This document shows positions 48,610 through 59,729 of a stretch of DNA of 64,000 nucleotides, in pieces. This DNA comes from Bradyrhizobium sp. 141 (GTDB lineage Bacteria; Pseudomonadota; Alphaproteobacteria; Rhizobiales; Xanthobacteraceae). Location: positions 1 through 64,000 of the forward strand of contig NZ_JADPKR010000114.1 in NCBI RefSeq assembly GCF_023074055.1, in the 5' to 3' direction. Each line of letters starts with the position of its first letter. The first letter of the stretch is position 1. The notes below the pieces were generated by a model, which saw nothing but the letters and a program-made list of their open reading frames with translations, was not told the DNA's origin and ran no database searches. Position numbers and translations under genes: made by a program.

Positions 48610-50391
48610 TTACGACAGCGCGCCGAGCACGCCGCGCGTCGCCTTGTCGATCTCCTCGACATAGCGGCGGCGGACGAAGGTCTCGGTGAGGAATCCGACC
48701 ACCTTGCGGCTGTCGGTGGAATCGACCACCGCCAGCATCTCCGCCTCGGCCTCGTCGAACACCGCCATCGCCGACTTCACGTTCATTTCCGGAATCAGCA
48801 CGATGTCGATCAGGCGGGCGAGCTCGATCACCTGGATGTCGTCGGCGATGGTGTCGAGGTCACCGGAGAACAAATCGGGCAGCAGGACAAGGCCGACATA
48901 TTCGTCGGCATTGTTGACGATGACGATTCCCGGCCGCGACCCCAGCGCGAACTCGCGGCGCACCGCGGCGATCGTCGTGGTCGACGGCACCTTGCCGACG
49001 TCGGAGCGCATCAGCCGCTCGACCGTGAGATTGCGCAGCCAGCCGACGTCGTTGGCGCTGCGGATGGTCTCGCCGCGCAGATGCAGGCGCCAGGTCGAGA
49101 AAGAGTGGCCGAACATGAAGCGGACGCAGATCGAGGTGACGATGCAGCCAGCGAGCACCACGGCGGTGACGTCGACATTGCGGGTCATCTCGAGCACCAG
49201 GAACGACATGGTCAGGGGGCCGCCGACGATGGCGACACCGAGCGTCGCCATGCCCGTCAGCATTGCGACCAGCGGATCGATCGCGAAGTTCGGACTGATC
49301 AAGAGCAGCACCGCGGCAAAGAACTTTCCGATCAGGCTGCCGACGAACAGCGAGGCGAAGAACAGGCCGCCGCGGAAGCCCGAGGCGAGCGAGATCAGGC
49401 AGGCCGTCACCTTCAAGGCGATGATCAGCGCGATCATGCCGATCGCCATCTCGTGAAACAGATCGAGCACCATGGCGCCGTGACCGGCCGCCAGCACCTG
49501 CGGCGTGACGATCGCAAAACCGCCGACGATGAGGCCGCCAAACACCGGCCGCAGCCAGACCGGCAGCCATTTGAACAGCCGCTCGAACATCGGCGAGGAG
49601 CGCATCACGGCGATGCCGACGCCGCTGGTGATGAGCGCGAGCCCGATCAGCGCCAAATATTGCTCGACGCCGACGGCGCTGACCTTGGGTATCTCCAACG
49701 AATAGGGCGCGCCGCCGAGCCATTGCGCGGTCAACGCGCCGGCGAGCGAGGCTGCCAGGATCGGCGCCGCGCTGCCGACCGAATAGACGCCGACGATCAG
49801 CTCACAGGCATAGAAGGCACCGGTGATGGGCGCACCGAACGCCGCCGCGATCGCCGCGGCAGCGCCGCAACCGACCATCAGGCGCAGATCGTTGCGGCGC
49901 AGATTGAAGAACTTGCCGAACAGCGAGGCGATCCCCGAGCCGATCTGGGTATAGCCCGCCTCGAGGCCGACCGAGGCGCCGCAGCCGTTGGAGATCAGCG
50001 TCTGGCTCGACACGATGACGCTGTCCCGCATCGACAGATTGCCGCCGCGCAGCGCGTTCGCCTCGATCGGGTCGACCGCGCTCGAAATCTTCATGCGCCG
50101 CCGCGACCATTCCATGATGCCGAGCGCGAGCCCGCCGAGCGCAGGGGCGAGCAGCGCGGCCCAGGGACTCACATAGGCGTTGGACGAGAGGCGCACGTCG
50201 ATGGGGATGCCGTAGATCACCACATGCGCGATCTGCGCGATCTCGGCCATCAACGTCACGACCGCCCCGGCCAGCGTGCCGATCACCAGCGAGAGCGGGA
50301 TCAGGTAGAACTCATTGCTGCGCAACAGAGCGCGCAGCCGAACCATGGTCCGGTTCGTCCCCTTGCGATCGACGAGATGCCTGATCCGCAC
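48610..50391 (-). CDS. ClC-family chloride channel/exchanger with CBS domains
   Basis: A 593-aa membrane protein. Helix motifs of the ClC selectivity filter are modified: GASVGLEAGYTQIGSGIAS (in place of GSGIP and GREGP) and GFRGGLFFASLFVGSLIG (in place of GxFxP); the gating glutamate is kept in GLEA. A tandem CBS pair (about residues 460-590: LTVERLMRSDVGKVPSTTTI) follows the 11 or so membrane helices. The start is placed at GTG 50391 after AAGG; the frame extends far upstream through the aldolase gene but that part is not used. It may export anions coupled to protons. Confidence 0.82.
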   Translation of the reverse strand: MRIRHLVDRKGTNRTMVRLRALLRSNEFYLIPLSLVIGTLAGAVVTLMAEIAQIAHVVIYGIPIDVRLSSNAYVSPWAALLAPALGGLALGIMEWSRRRMKISSAVDPIEANALRGGNLSMRDSVIVSSQTLISNGCGASVGLEAGYTQIGSGIASLFGKFFNLRRNDLRLMVGCGAAAAIAAAFGAPITGAFYACELIVGVYSVGSAAPILAASLAGALTAQWLGGAPYSLEIPKVSAVGVEQYLALIGLALITSGVGIAVMRSSPMFERLFKWLPVWLRPVFGGLIVGGFAIVTPQVLAAGHGAMVLDLFHEMAIGMIALIIALKVTACLISLASGFRGGLFFASLFVGSLIGKFFAAVLLLISPNFAIDPLVAMLTGMATLGVAIVGGPLTMSFLVLEMTRNVDVTAVVLAGCIVTSICVRFMFGHSFSTWRLHLRGETIRSANDVGWLRNLTVERLMRSDVGKVPSTTTIAAVRREFALGSRPGIVIVNNADEYVGLVLLPDLFSGDLDTIADDIQVIELARLIDIVLIPEMNVKSAMAVFDEAEAEMLAVVDSTDSRKVVGFLTETFVRRRYVEEIDKATRGVLGALS

Positions 50392-50405
50392 GAACACCTT
50401 CTGCC

Positions 50406-51053
50406 CTACTCTTCCGACAGGCCGTAGCCGGCCATGCGCTGGCGGACCCGCTCGATCTCGTCGCTTGGAAGCAACGGCGGTTGTCCGATCTGGAGGCAGC
50501 CGTGATATTGCCGCGCCAGCGTCTCGACCTCGACCGCCAGCCACATCGCCTTGTCCAGCGTCTTGCCGATCGCGATCATGCCGTGATGGTCGAGCAGGCA
50601 GGCAAGCCGCCCCTCCAGCGCCCGCACCGCATGATCGGACAGCTCCACGGTTCCGAACGTCGCATAGGGCGCACAGCGGATGCTGTCGCCGCCGGCCGCC
50701 GCGATCATGTAGTGCACCGGCGGAATCTCCATGCCCATGATCGCCAGGATGGTGCAATAGGTCGGATGCGCATGCACGACGGCGTTGACGTCGGGCCGCG
50801 ACTTCAGGATGTCGCGATGAAACCGCCATTCGCTCGACGGCTTCTGATCGGGCGCGTGTGCGCCGTCCATGGCCATGAAGACGATCTGCTCCGGCGTCAT
50901 GGCCTCATAGGGCACGCTGGTCGGCGTTACCAAAAGCCCGTCCACATGTCGGACGCTGATATTGCCCGAGGTGCCCTGGTTGATGCCGAGCGCGTTCATG
51001 CGCCGGCAAGCGTCGATGATGGCCTGTCTCTTGGCGAGCTCGTCCGCAGTCAT
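50406..51053 (-). CDS. Class II aldolase/adducin family protein
   Basis: A 215-aa zinc-dependent aldolase of the fuculose-phosphate aldolase type. The metal site is seen in HAHPTYCTIL and LLDHHGMIAIGK, the catalytic Glu in PSSEWRFHRDIL. GTSGNISVR binds the phosphate. Its substrate is unknown. It lies 15 bases upstream of the ClC gene and may share its transcript. Confidence 0.82.
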   Translation of the reverse strand: MTADELAKRQAIIDACRRMNALGINQGTSGNISVRHVDGLLVTPTSVPYEAMTPEQIVFMAMDGAHAPDQKPSSEWRFHRDILKSRPDVNAVVHAHPTYCTILAIMGMEIPPVHYMIAAAGGDSIRCAPYATFGTVELSDHAVRALEGRLACLLDHHGMIAIGKTLDKAMWLAVEVETLARQYHGCLQIGQPPLLPSDEIERVRQRMAGYGLSEE

Positions 51054-51214
51054 CGCATCCCGATTTCCTGACGATGGTCTTGTTAGACCCGAAGTACGTC
51101 AAAGCAACATGGCAGTGCAAGCGAAAGCGGCCCGGATCCGCTGCCGCCTTGGCGAGGCTCCTGCCAAACCACGAAATGGGCGGCAAAATCGATGGATTCA
51201 CTGATATCGCAGCC

Positions 51215-51841
51215 CTATGACAGGCTGGTCCGGACAGCCGCAATCCCGTTGATCACGAACTGCACGGAATAGGCGGCGAGCAGCATGCCGAGGACGCGCG
51301 AGAGCACGGCATTTCCGGTGCGGCCGAGGGTGCGCGCGATCAGGTGAGCCGAGACGAAGCACAGCATGCAGAGCAGGCAGACCGAGAGGACGACCGCGAT
51401 GATGATCGCGAGCCTCGCTCCATGGCCGGCATCGCCGGAAAGGAGCAGCGTGGTCGCGATCGCGCCGGGGCCGGCCATCATGGGGATGGCCAGGGGAAAC
51501 ACCGCGACGTCGGAGGCATGCTCGGACGTCGCCTTGTCGGCCTCGCGGGCCTCGCGATGCGGACGATCGCCGAAGATCATCTGGTAGGACACGCCGAACA
51601 GCAGCAGCCCGCCGGCGATCTGGAAGGCGGGGATGCCGATCCCGAGCTGGCGCAGCAGCCAGTTTCCGACCAGCGCAATCACCACCAGGATCGAGGCGGC
51701 GATCAGCGGCGCCCGCAACGCGATCGTACGCTTGACCTTGTCGGGCATGCCGCCGGTGGCGGCCAGAAAGGCCGGCGCGAGGCCGACCGGATCGACCACC
51801 AGCAGCAGCGTCACGAAGGCGGACAGGGCGAAGTCGAGCAT
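51215..51841 (-). CDS. MarC family inner-membrane protein
   Basis: A 208-aa protein with six membrane segments and the family motifs VTLLLVVDPVGLAPAFLA and PLAIPMMAGPGAIATTLLLSG. MarC proteins have no firmly known function. The ATG at 51841 has GAGG at about 12 bases; the frame extends to 51997 without support. Confidence 0.85.
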   Translation of the reverse strand: MLDFALSAFVTLLLVVDPVGLAPAFLAATGGMPDKVKRTIALRAPLIAASILVVIALVGNWLLRQLGIGIPAFQIAGGLLLFGVSYQMIFGDRPHREAREADKATSEHASDVAVFPLAIPMMAGPGAIATTLLLSGDAGHGARLAIIIAVVLSVCLLCMLCFVSAHLIARTLGRTGNAVLSRVLGMLLAAYSVQFVINGIAAVRTSLS

Positions 51842-51929
51842 GTGTCGGCGTGGTCCTCGGACGCTGGAACGATGGCTTCCGGGCAGACTTAGCCCAGCGC
51901 CACCGCTTTGCAAATCACTGGAGACGACA

Positions 51930-52136
51930 ATGAGCGACAGTGGAATCGGAATGCTTCTTGGCCAGCTCTCGGCCAATCTGCTCTGGCTCTGGTTCATCGG
52001 AGCCTTCGTGCTCGGCGGGGTCCTCGTCTATGGCGTGATGAAGGCCGGCCACCTCAGGCGCGGCGAGCGGGCACGGCTCGATCGCGCGACGGAAGAGCGG
52101 CAGCGTCAGGAAGATCCCTATAAGCGCCCAACCTGA
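51930..52136 (+). CDS. Small membrane protein (68 aa)
   Basis: One transmembrane segment (NLLWLWFIGAFVLGGVLVYG) and a charged C-terminal tail (RRGERARLDRATEERQRQED). GGAGA precedes the ATG. It is upstream of the ferritin-like gene with a 111-base gap that contains GGAACTTTCGTTC at about 52166, only a partial match to an EcfG promoter. Confidence 0.6.
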   Translation: MSDSGIGMLLGQLSANLLWLWFIGAFVLGGVLVYGVMKAGHLRRGERARLDRATEERQRQEDPYKRPT

Positions 52137-52247
52137 GCGACCGCCACGCGCGCGTTGCGGTTTGGAACTTTCGTTCATCAAACGGCTTTGATCGCCTGAG
52201 GATTGAGGAGGGCGAGGCCTTCCCGTGTCACCTCAAGAGGAGGATGT

Positions 52248-52814
52248 ATGGCCAAACGAACCAAGAAGCGCACAACCAAGAAGACGGCGGCGCGACGGCC
52301 GCGTCAGGCGCCGAAGATGCTCAGCGACCTGTTTCTGGAGACGCTGAAGGACATCTATTTCGCCGAGAACAAGATCATCAAGACCTTGCCCAAGATGGCG
52401 AAGGCAGCGCAGTCGAAAGAGCTGGCCGCCGCCTTCAACAAGCACCTGCGCGAGACCCAGGGCCAGGTCAAGCGGCTGGACCAGATCTTCAGGATGCTGG
52501 GCAAGCCCGCACGCGGCAAACCCTGCGAGGCCATCAACGGCATTACCGACGAGGGCGCCGAGATCATGAAGGAGTTCAAGGGCGCGCCGGCGCTCGATGC
52601 GGGTCTGCTCGCGGCCGCCCAGGCGGTCGAGCACTACGAGATCTCCCGCTACGGCACGCTGCGCACCTGGGCCGAGGAGCTCGGCATGCAGGACGCAGCA
52701 AGGCTGCTGCAGGCGACGCTGGACGAGGAAGAGGCGACCGATCATACGCTGACCGAGCTCGCCACCTCGGTGATCAACCTCGAAGCAGAGCAAGAGTACC
52801 GCGCCGCGGCCTAA
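52248..52814 (+). CDS. Ferritin-like DUF892 (YciE/YciF) protein
   Basis: A 188-aa protein: a Lys/Arg-rich tail (first 22 residues) then a four-helix ferritin-like bundle (LSDLFLETLKDIYFAENKII, HLRETQGQVKRLDQIFRMLG, LLAAAQAVEHYEISRYGTLR, ATLDEEEATDHTLTELATSV). The Glu/His residues EHYE and EEEATDH are the di-metal ligands of this family. It is typical of general-stress regulons in rhizobia. GAGGAGG precedes the ATG. Confidence 0.87.
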   Translation: MAKRTKKRTTKKTAARRPRQAPKMLSDLFLETLKDIYFAENKIIKTLPKMAKAAQSKELAAAFNKHLRETQGQVKRLDQIFRMLGKPARGKPCEAINGITDEGAEIMKEFKGAPALDAGLLAAAQAVEHYEISRYGTLRTWAEELGMQDAARLLQATLDEEEATDHTLTELATSVINLEAEQEYRAAA

Positions 52815-52966
52815 CCCCGCGCCCCTGCCGATGACAGAACGCCGCGGCCATGCCGCGGCGTTTGCTTTTTGGATCGCACGACGGCGCATGGCACGTCAGC
52901 GCTGCCGCACTGGACTTCCCGGGAACCAGCCCCATATGCAGCCTTTCCCACCGCCGAGCCTCCATC

Positions 52967-53350
52967 ATGCAACCGAAAAATCCCCTCGACTGGATGCTGT
53001 CCGAAGCCCTGGACTCGCTGACCCGCGCCGAACGGCTGCGCCAGCAGTTCGGCCGCCAGCAAGCCTGCTGGGAGCCGCCGATCGACGTGCTCGAAACCGA
53101 GCATGAGCTGCTGATCCTGGTGGCGCTTCCCGGCGTCAATCCGGACAATGTCGAGACTGTCATCCATGACGGCGTGCTCGTCATCTCCGGCCAGCGCACC
53201 CTTCCGCCGGAGCTTCGCAACGCCCGCATCCACCGGCTCGAGCTGCCGCAGGGGCGTTTTGAGCGCCGCATTGCATTGCCCCTCGGCCGCTACGCCATCA
53301 GCCGCTTCGTGATGGACGGCTGCGTCGCATTGCGCCTTGCCAAATCCTGA
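52967..53350 (+). CDS. Hsp20/alpha-crystallin family chaperone
   Basis: A 127-aa small heat-shock protein. After a short N-terminal helix (DWMLSEALDSLTRAE) the ACD follows (PPIDVLETEHELLILVALPG then DNVETVIHDGVLVISG and RRIALPLGRY). The C-terminal IxI motif is missing or replaced (VALRLAKS), so it may be a small non-oligomeric variant. It lies eight bases before the lon gene and probably forms an operon with it. Confidence 0.82.
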   Translation: MQPKNPLDWMLSEALDSLTRAERLRQQFGRQQACWEPPIDVLETEHELLILVALPGVNPDNVETVIHDGVLVISGQRTLPPELRNARIHRLELPQGRFERRIALPLGRYAISRFVMDGCVALRLAKS

Positions 53351-53358
53351 GGTCGATC

Positions 53359-55752
<2,394 letters not shown>

Positions 55753-55757
55753 ACGCG

Positions 55758-55913
55758 ATGAAGAAACTGCTGGAGAAGGCGAAGGAAGCGCGGAAAACCC
55801 AGCGGCTGCGCCAGCTGCTCGATCGTGCCATTGACCGGGTGCGCGATGCGCTTGCAGGAGCCGAACCGCGGCTTCAGCCGGTCCCGGTCCGGGTGAAGCG
55901 CCGCAAGGGTTGA
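55758..55913 (+). CDS. Small basic protein (51 aa) downstream of lon
   Basis: MKKLLEKAKEARKTQRLRQL followed by LDRAIDRVRDALAGAEPRLQ and a tail PVPVRVKRRKG. A helical, very basic peptide. It starts five bases after the lon stop, so it is probably translated from the same message, although no independent binding site is evident. No family is recognised. Confidence 0.5.
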   Translation: MKKLLEKAKEARKTQRLRQLLDRAIDRVRDALAGAEPRLQPVPVRVKRRKG

Positions 55914-55949
55914 GCCCTCCGTCTCAAGTCCTCGCGGCTGCCCCAAACA

Positions 55950-55979
55950 AAAGGCCCCCTCCTAGCCGAGGGGGCCTTT
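55950..55979. terminator. Bidirectional terminator between lon operon and HU gene
   Basis: AAAGGCCCCCT and AGGGGGCCTTT are perfect 11-base arms enclosing an 8-base loop. It lies 36 bases after the 51-aa gene stop and six bases after the HU stop, so it would serve both strands. Confidence 0.85.
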
Positions 55980-55985
55980 GCGTCG

Positions 55986-56288
55986 TTAGCCCACGGCGTC
56001 CTTGGCGGCCTTGACCGGGCGGGCGCGGACGATCTTCCGGGCCGGCTTGGCCTTGAACATCATCTCTTCGCCCGTGAACGGGTTGGTGCCCTTGCGTGCC
56101 TTGGTCGCGGGCTTCTTGATGACCACGAACTTGGCGAAGCCCGGCACCAGGAACAGGCCGTTCTTCTTGAGCTCCTTGTGACCGACGTCGGTCAGCGTCT
56201 CCATGACGCTCTTGACGTCGCGCTTGGAAAGCTCGGTGGCGGTCGCAATCTTTTCGATCAACTGCGATTTGGACATTTGGGTTGCCAT
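55986..56288 (-). CDS. HU family DNA-binding protein
   Basis: A 100-aa nucleoid protein. The pattern SKSQLIEKIATATELSKRDV (helix-turn-helix), then VPGFAKFVVIKKPATKARKG and the beta-arm TNPFTGEEMMFKAKPARKI is the HU/IHF family. The C-terminal extension KAAKDAVG is modest. GAGGAG precedes the ATG. It might work with the neighbouring lon, an arrangement typical of rhizobia. Confidence 0.9.
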   Translation of the reverse strand: MATQMSKSQLIEKIATATELSKRDVKSVMETLTDVGHKELKKNGLFLVPGFAKFVVIKKPATKARKGTNPFTGEEMMFKAKPARKIVRARPVKAAKDAVG

Positions 56289-56632
56289 CGTGTCTCCTCT
56301 GATTCGTTGGCGGTTGCATATTAGACCAACCGGCGAAGGCCTATAGCCTTCTGCACGGTTTTGTCGCGGTTTTACGGGCTTTTTTGGCCCTCTGTAGCAA
56401 AAAACCCTGCTTTTTAGCTACTTCCGGCGCGGGAGAAGCCTCTGGCAGCGGATTTTGCCTTGTTTCAAAGGCCCGCACGCCATCTTGCTAAAGCTGATTC
56501 GCCGCTTTCGACAAGCGGCGACCAGCCTCATTGTGCAAGAAGGCGCGCGTTTCACCCTAAAAAATAAGGGTTAGATCGCACGTAGCCGCTCTTCCCCCCG
56601 TAAAAGCAGGGAGAAAGCGGGGGGGAGATTGG
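56289..56632. other. Intergenic region, no gene seen
   Basis: About 340 bases, with T-rich and A-rich runs (for example 56397-56420 and 56556-56570). It must carry the HU promoter. No other element is recognised. Confidence 0.4.
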
Positions 56633-57864
56633 CTAGACGCGCTCGATGATGACGGCGGGCGCCATGCCGCCGGCGGCGCACATGGTGACGAGACCACGCT
56701 TGAGATCGCGCCGTTCGAGCTCGTCGAGCACGGTGCCAATCAGGATCGAGCCGGTGGCGCCGATGGGATGACCGAGCGCGATCGAGCCGCCATTGACGTT
56801 GACCTTGGCGCGATCGAGCTTGAGGTCACGGATATATTTTTCCGCCACCACGGCAAAGGCCTCGTTGATCTCGAACAGGTCGATGTCCTCGATGGTGAGG
56901 CCCGCCTTCGCCAGCACCTTGCGCGTCGCCGGCACCGGCGCGTTCAGCATCAGGGTCGGCGAGTCCCCCATGTTCGCCATCGCGACGACGCGGGCGCGGG
57001 CCTTAAGCCCATGCGCCCTGGCGTAGGCGGGCGAGGCCAGCAGGATCGCGGCGGCGCCGTCGACGACACCGGAGGAATTGCCGGCGTGGTGCACGAAGTC
57101 GATATTCAGGTCCGGGTACTTCTGCAGGATCAGGCCACGATAGGTCGTGCCCTTGTCGTCGAGCGCGTAGTCGGCGACCGCGGGGAATGCCGGCTTCAGG
57201 CTGCTGAGGCCCTCCATCGTGGTCTGCGGCCCGGATACTCCTCGTGGTCGAGCGCGAGGCTGCCGTCCTCGCGGTGAACGGGCACGAGGCTCTTGGTGAA
57301 GTGCCCGTTCACAATCGCGTGCGCCGCGCGCTTCTGGCTCTCCAGCCCGAGCGCGTCGACGTCCCTTCGGCTGATGCCTTCCATCGTCGCGATCGCATCG
57401 GCGCAGACGCCTTGATGCGACTGCGGATGCCGCGCGCGCAGGCGCAGATTGCCGTTGTCCATCATCATCGGACCCGAGCCGCGGCGTCCCTCCATCGACA
57501 TCATCTCGCAGCCGCCGGCAATGACGAGGTCTTCCGCGCCCGCCATGATCGAGGCGGCCGCCATGTTGACGCTGGTGATGCCGCTTCCGCAGAAGCGGTC
57601 AAGCGTCACGGCGCTGGCGCGCACGTCATAGCCGGCATCGAGCGCCGACATCCGGCCGAGATCGCCGCCTTGCGTCGCGACCTGCGCGCTGCAGCCCCAG
57701 ATGATGTCGTCGACGTCGGCCGTATTGATGCCGGTGCGCGCCGCGATCGCGCGCAGCACGGTTGCGCCGAGCTGCTGCGGATGTACGCCCGACAACGCTC
57801 CCTTGCCGGCCTTGCCGACGCCGCGCGGGGTCCGGCAAGCATCGATGATCAGCGCGTCAGCCAT
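56633..57864 (-). pseudogene. Thiolase (acetyl-CoA C-acyltransferase) split by a one-base frameshift
   Basis: The two fragments are collinear with one thiolase of about 410 aa. The 5' fragment (57864-57196) has the catalytic Cys in LDRFCGSGITSVNMAAA and ends out of frame after DHEEYP. The 3' fragment (57217-56633) opens with TTMEGLSSLKPAFPAVAD in another frame and holds NEAFA, GGSIALGHPIGATG (His) and CAAGGMAPA (Cys). At 57229-57234, between two CCG codons, only GG is present where one codon (CGG) is expected, so one base is missing. Neither fragment would have a complete active site. A sequencing error at a G/C run is an alternative. Confidence 0.85.
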
Positions 57865-57944
57865 TGGCGTTGTCCTCTTGTTGTGAGTGTTGAGGACGGT
57901 TCTGAATCAGGGGGAGAGGAGAGTCAATGCGCGCTGCTCCCTTC

Positions 57945-58112
57945 GCATCTCCCCGCTTGCGGAGACGGGCCGGATTTTACGCGCAGCGGAAAATCCGGGT
58001 GAGAGGGAGCCTCGGCAAGGGTGGTGACAGATGGACTCGCGGAGAGAGCCCCTCACTCCTGCCCTCTCAGCGCGAGCGAAGCTCCTCGCGGCCCCGTAAG
58101 AACGGGGAGAGG
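57945..58112. repeat. Palindromic repeat unit of the CTCCCCGC type
   Basis: It has a nearly perfect inverted repeat CCGGATTTTACGC / GCGGAAAATCCGG at 57969-57997, with a following GTGAGAGGGAGCCTCGGC and a final block ending GGGAGAGGGAG. This is typical of a dispersed intergenic repeat of Bradyrhizobium as I know it. Confidence 0.55.
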
Positions 58113-58120
58113 GAGAAAAG

Positions 58121-59578
58121 CTACGCCCCCGCCGCGTTCTTCGCGATCACGTTGCGATAAAAGCTGGCGCTGAGTTTCGGCGTGCGGACCTGGGTGTCGA
58201 AATTGACGTGGTACAGTCCGAAACGCTTGTTCAGCCCATACACCCACTCGAAATTGTCCATCAGGCTCCAGAGGAAATAGCCGCGCACCGGCACGCCCTC
58301 ATTGGTGGCGCGCTGAAGCTGGGCGAGATAGTTGCGCAGGTACATGATGCGGTCGGTGTCGTAGATCTTGCCGTCCGGCGTCACGACGTCGTCGCCGGAG
58401 GCGCCGTTCTCGCTGATATAGATCGCATCCGTCTTCCATATCTTTGCCGCCAGCTTCGGCACCCAATAGAGCGTCTCTGGGCCGACGCGCAGCCAGTCCG
58501 AATTCATGTGCGGGAACGATTTCGGGATCGGCAGCGGGATGAATCCCGCACCCTGGTCGGAGGCCACGACGTAGTTCTGCGGCGCGTAGATGTTGAGGCC
58601 GAGGAAATCGACCGGCGAGGAGATGATCTTCAGCTCCGCATCGGTGAATTTCGGCGCGTTCGGCCCGGCGAATTTCAGGAAGGCGTCGGTATAGCGCCCC
58701 GTCATGATGACGTTGAGATAGCCGGCATTCATTTCGCGCAGCGCGATCTCGGCGGCGCGAACGTTTTCCGGCGTATCGATCGCGGGGGCGCAGGCATCGA
58801 TGTTCTCGGCCGGCCCCACTTTGGTGCCGCGCCGACCATGGGCGCGCACCGCCTGGACCGCGAGCCCGTGCGCCAGCGCGCTGTTGTGCCTGATCTGGTT
58901 GACCTCGGCTTGCGGCAGCGTCAGGCCCGGCGCGTCGATGCCGATGCCGTAGCCGAAATAGACGAAGCGGCCGCTCTCGTTCAGCGTGAACACGTTTTTG
59001 ACGCGGTCGGTCAGATGCTCGGCGACATAGGCCGCATAGTCGCCGAAGATCTTGCAGGTCTCCGTCGAGCGCCAGCCGCCGAAGCGATCCTGGAGCGATT
59101 GCGGCAGGTCCCAATGATAGAGCGTCAGCCACGGCTCGATGCCGTTCTTCAGGAGTTCGTCAATGAGCCGATTGTAGAAGTCGAGCCCCTTCGGGTTGGG
59201 CTTGCCGTCGCCGTCCGGAAACAGCCGCGGCCAAGCCACCGAGAAGCGGTAGGCCTTGCAGCCGAGCGCTTTGATCAGCGCGATGTCCTCCTTGTAGCGG
59301 TGATAATGCTCATTGGCGCGGTCGCCAGTGGTGCCGTCCTCGATCTTGCCGGGGACGCGCACGAACTTGTCCCAGATCGAGGCCCCTCGCCCGTCCTCGT
59401 TGACCGCGCCCTCGACCTGATAGGACGAGGTCGCCGTGCCCCAGACGAAGCCCGCCGGAAAGCCGGCGCGCGGCGCCGCTGCCGGCTTGGCCTTTGCCGC
59501 GTCGAGCGGACCGGTCAAGCCGGCTGCGGACAGCCCCGCGATTTTCGCGAACCGGCGACGCGAGACCTTGTCCGACAT
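58121..59578 (-). CDS. Tat-exported family 1 glycoside hydrolase (beta-glucosidase type)
   Basis: A 485-aa GH1 (alpha/beta)8 barrel. A twin-arginine signal (SRRRFAKIAGLSAAGL) precedes the catalytic domain starting FPAGFVWGTATSSYQVEGAV. The acid/base glutamate lies in FTLNESGRFVYF (usual TLNEP) and the nucleophile in IYISENGASGDD. YFLWSLMDNFEWVYGLNKRFG is the family aglycone motif. So it cleaves beta-glucosides in the periplasm or outside. The usual Pro after the acid/base Glu is Ser. GGAG precedes the ATG at 59578; the larger open frame is not the gene. Confidence 0.87.
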   Translation of the reverse strand: MSDKVSRRRFAKIAGLSAAGLTGPLDAAKAKPAAAPRAGFPAGFVWGTATSSYQVEGAVNEDGRGASIWDKFVRVPGKIEDGTTGDRANEHYHRYKEDIALIKALGCKAYRFSVAWPRLFPDGDGKPNPKGLDFYNRLIDELLKNGIEPWLTLYHWDLPQSLQDRFGGWRSTETCKIFGDYAAYVAEHLTDRVKNVFTLNESGRFVYFGYGIGIDAPGLTLPQAEVNQIRHNSALAHGLAVQAVRAHGRRGTKVGPAENIDACAPAIDTPENVRAAEIALREMNAGYLNVIMTGRYTDAFLKFAGPNAPKFTDAELKIISSPVDFLGLNIYAPQNYVVASDQGAGFIPLPIPKSFPHMNSDWLRVGPETLYWVPKLAAKIWKTDAIYISENGASGDDVVTPDGKIYDTDRIMYLRNYLAQLQRATNEGVPVRGYFLWSLMDNFEWVYGLNKRFGLYHVNFDTQVRTPKLSASFYRNVIAKNAAGA

Positions 59579-59729
59579 TGATGCTTCTCCGCTTCCCAGC
59601 TGTTGCGGGCGCACAATGGCGAGTTCAAAGCGGTTTGAGAAGCGAGCTTTGGGGAAGGCCGGACGCAGAATCGCGCAGCCTGGGGCGCGACATATGGATG
59701 CGGGCCAGTCCCCGCGCCGGCTCCCGTGA

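Noticed and set aside
48439..50427. A 662-codon plus-strand frame across the ClC region
   Set aside because: Very rich in Asp/Arg/Gln/His with no domain, a typical mirror of the hydrophobic ClC helices on the other strand.
50391..50829. N-terminal 146-residue extension of the ClC frame
   Set aside because: It overlaps the class II aldolase gene entirely and has no family-like sequence; GTG 50391 with AAGG fits better.
52166..52191. GGAAC-N17-CTTT before the ferritin-like gene and GGAAC-N16-CTTT before hsp20 as EcfG promoters
   Set aside because: The -10 element differs from CGTT in both; the -35 alone is not enough.
57217..57864. Programmed frameshifting to explain the split thiolase
   Set aside because: There is no slippery heptamer or following pseudoknot-like stem evident, and thiolases are not known to use recoding; deletion or sequencing error is simpler.
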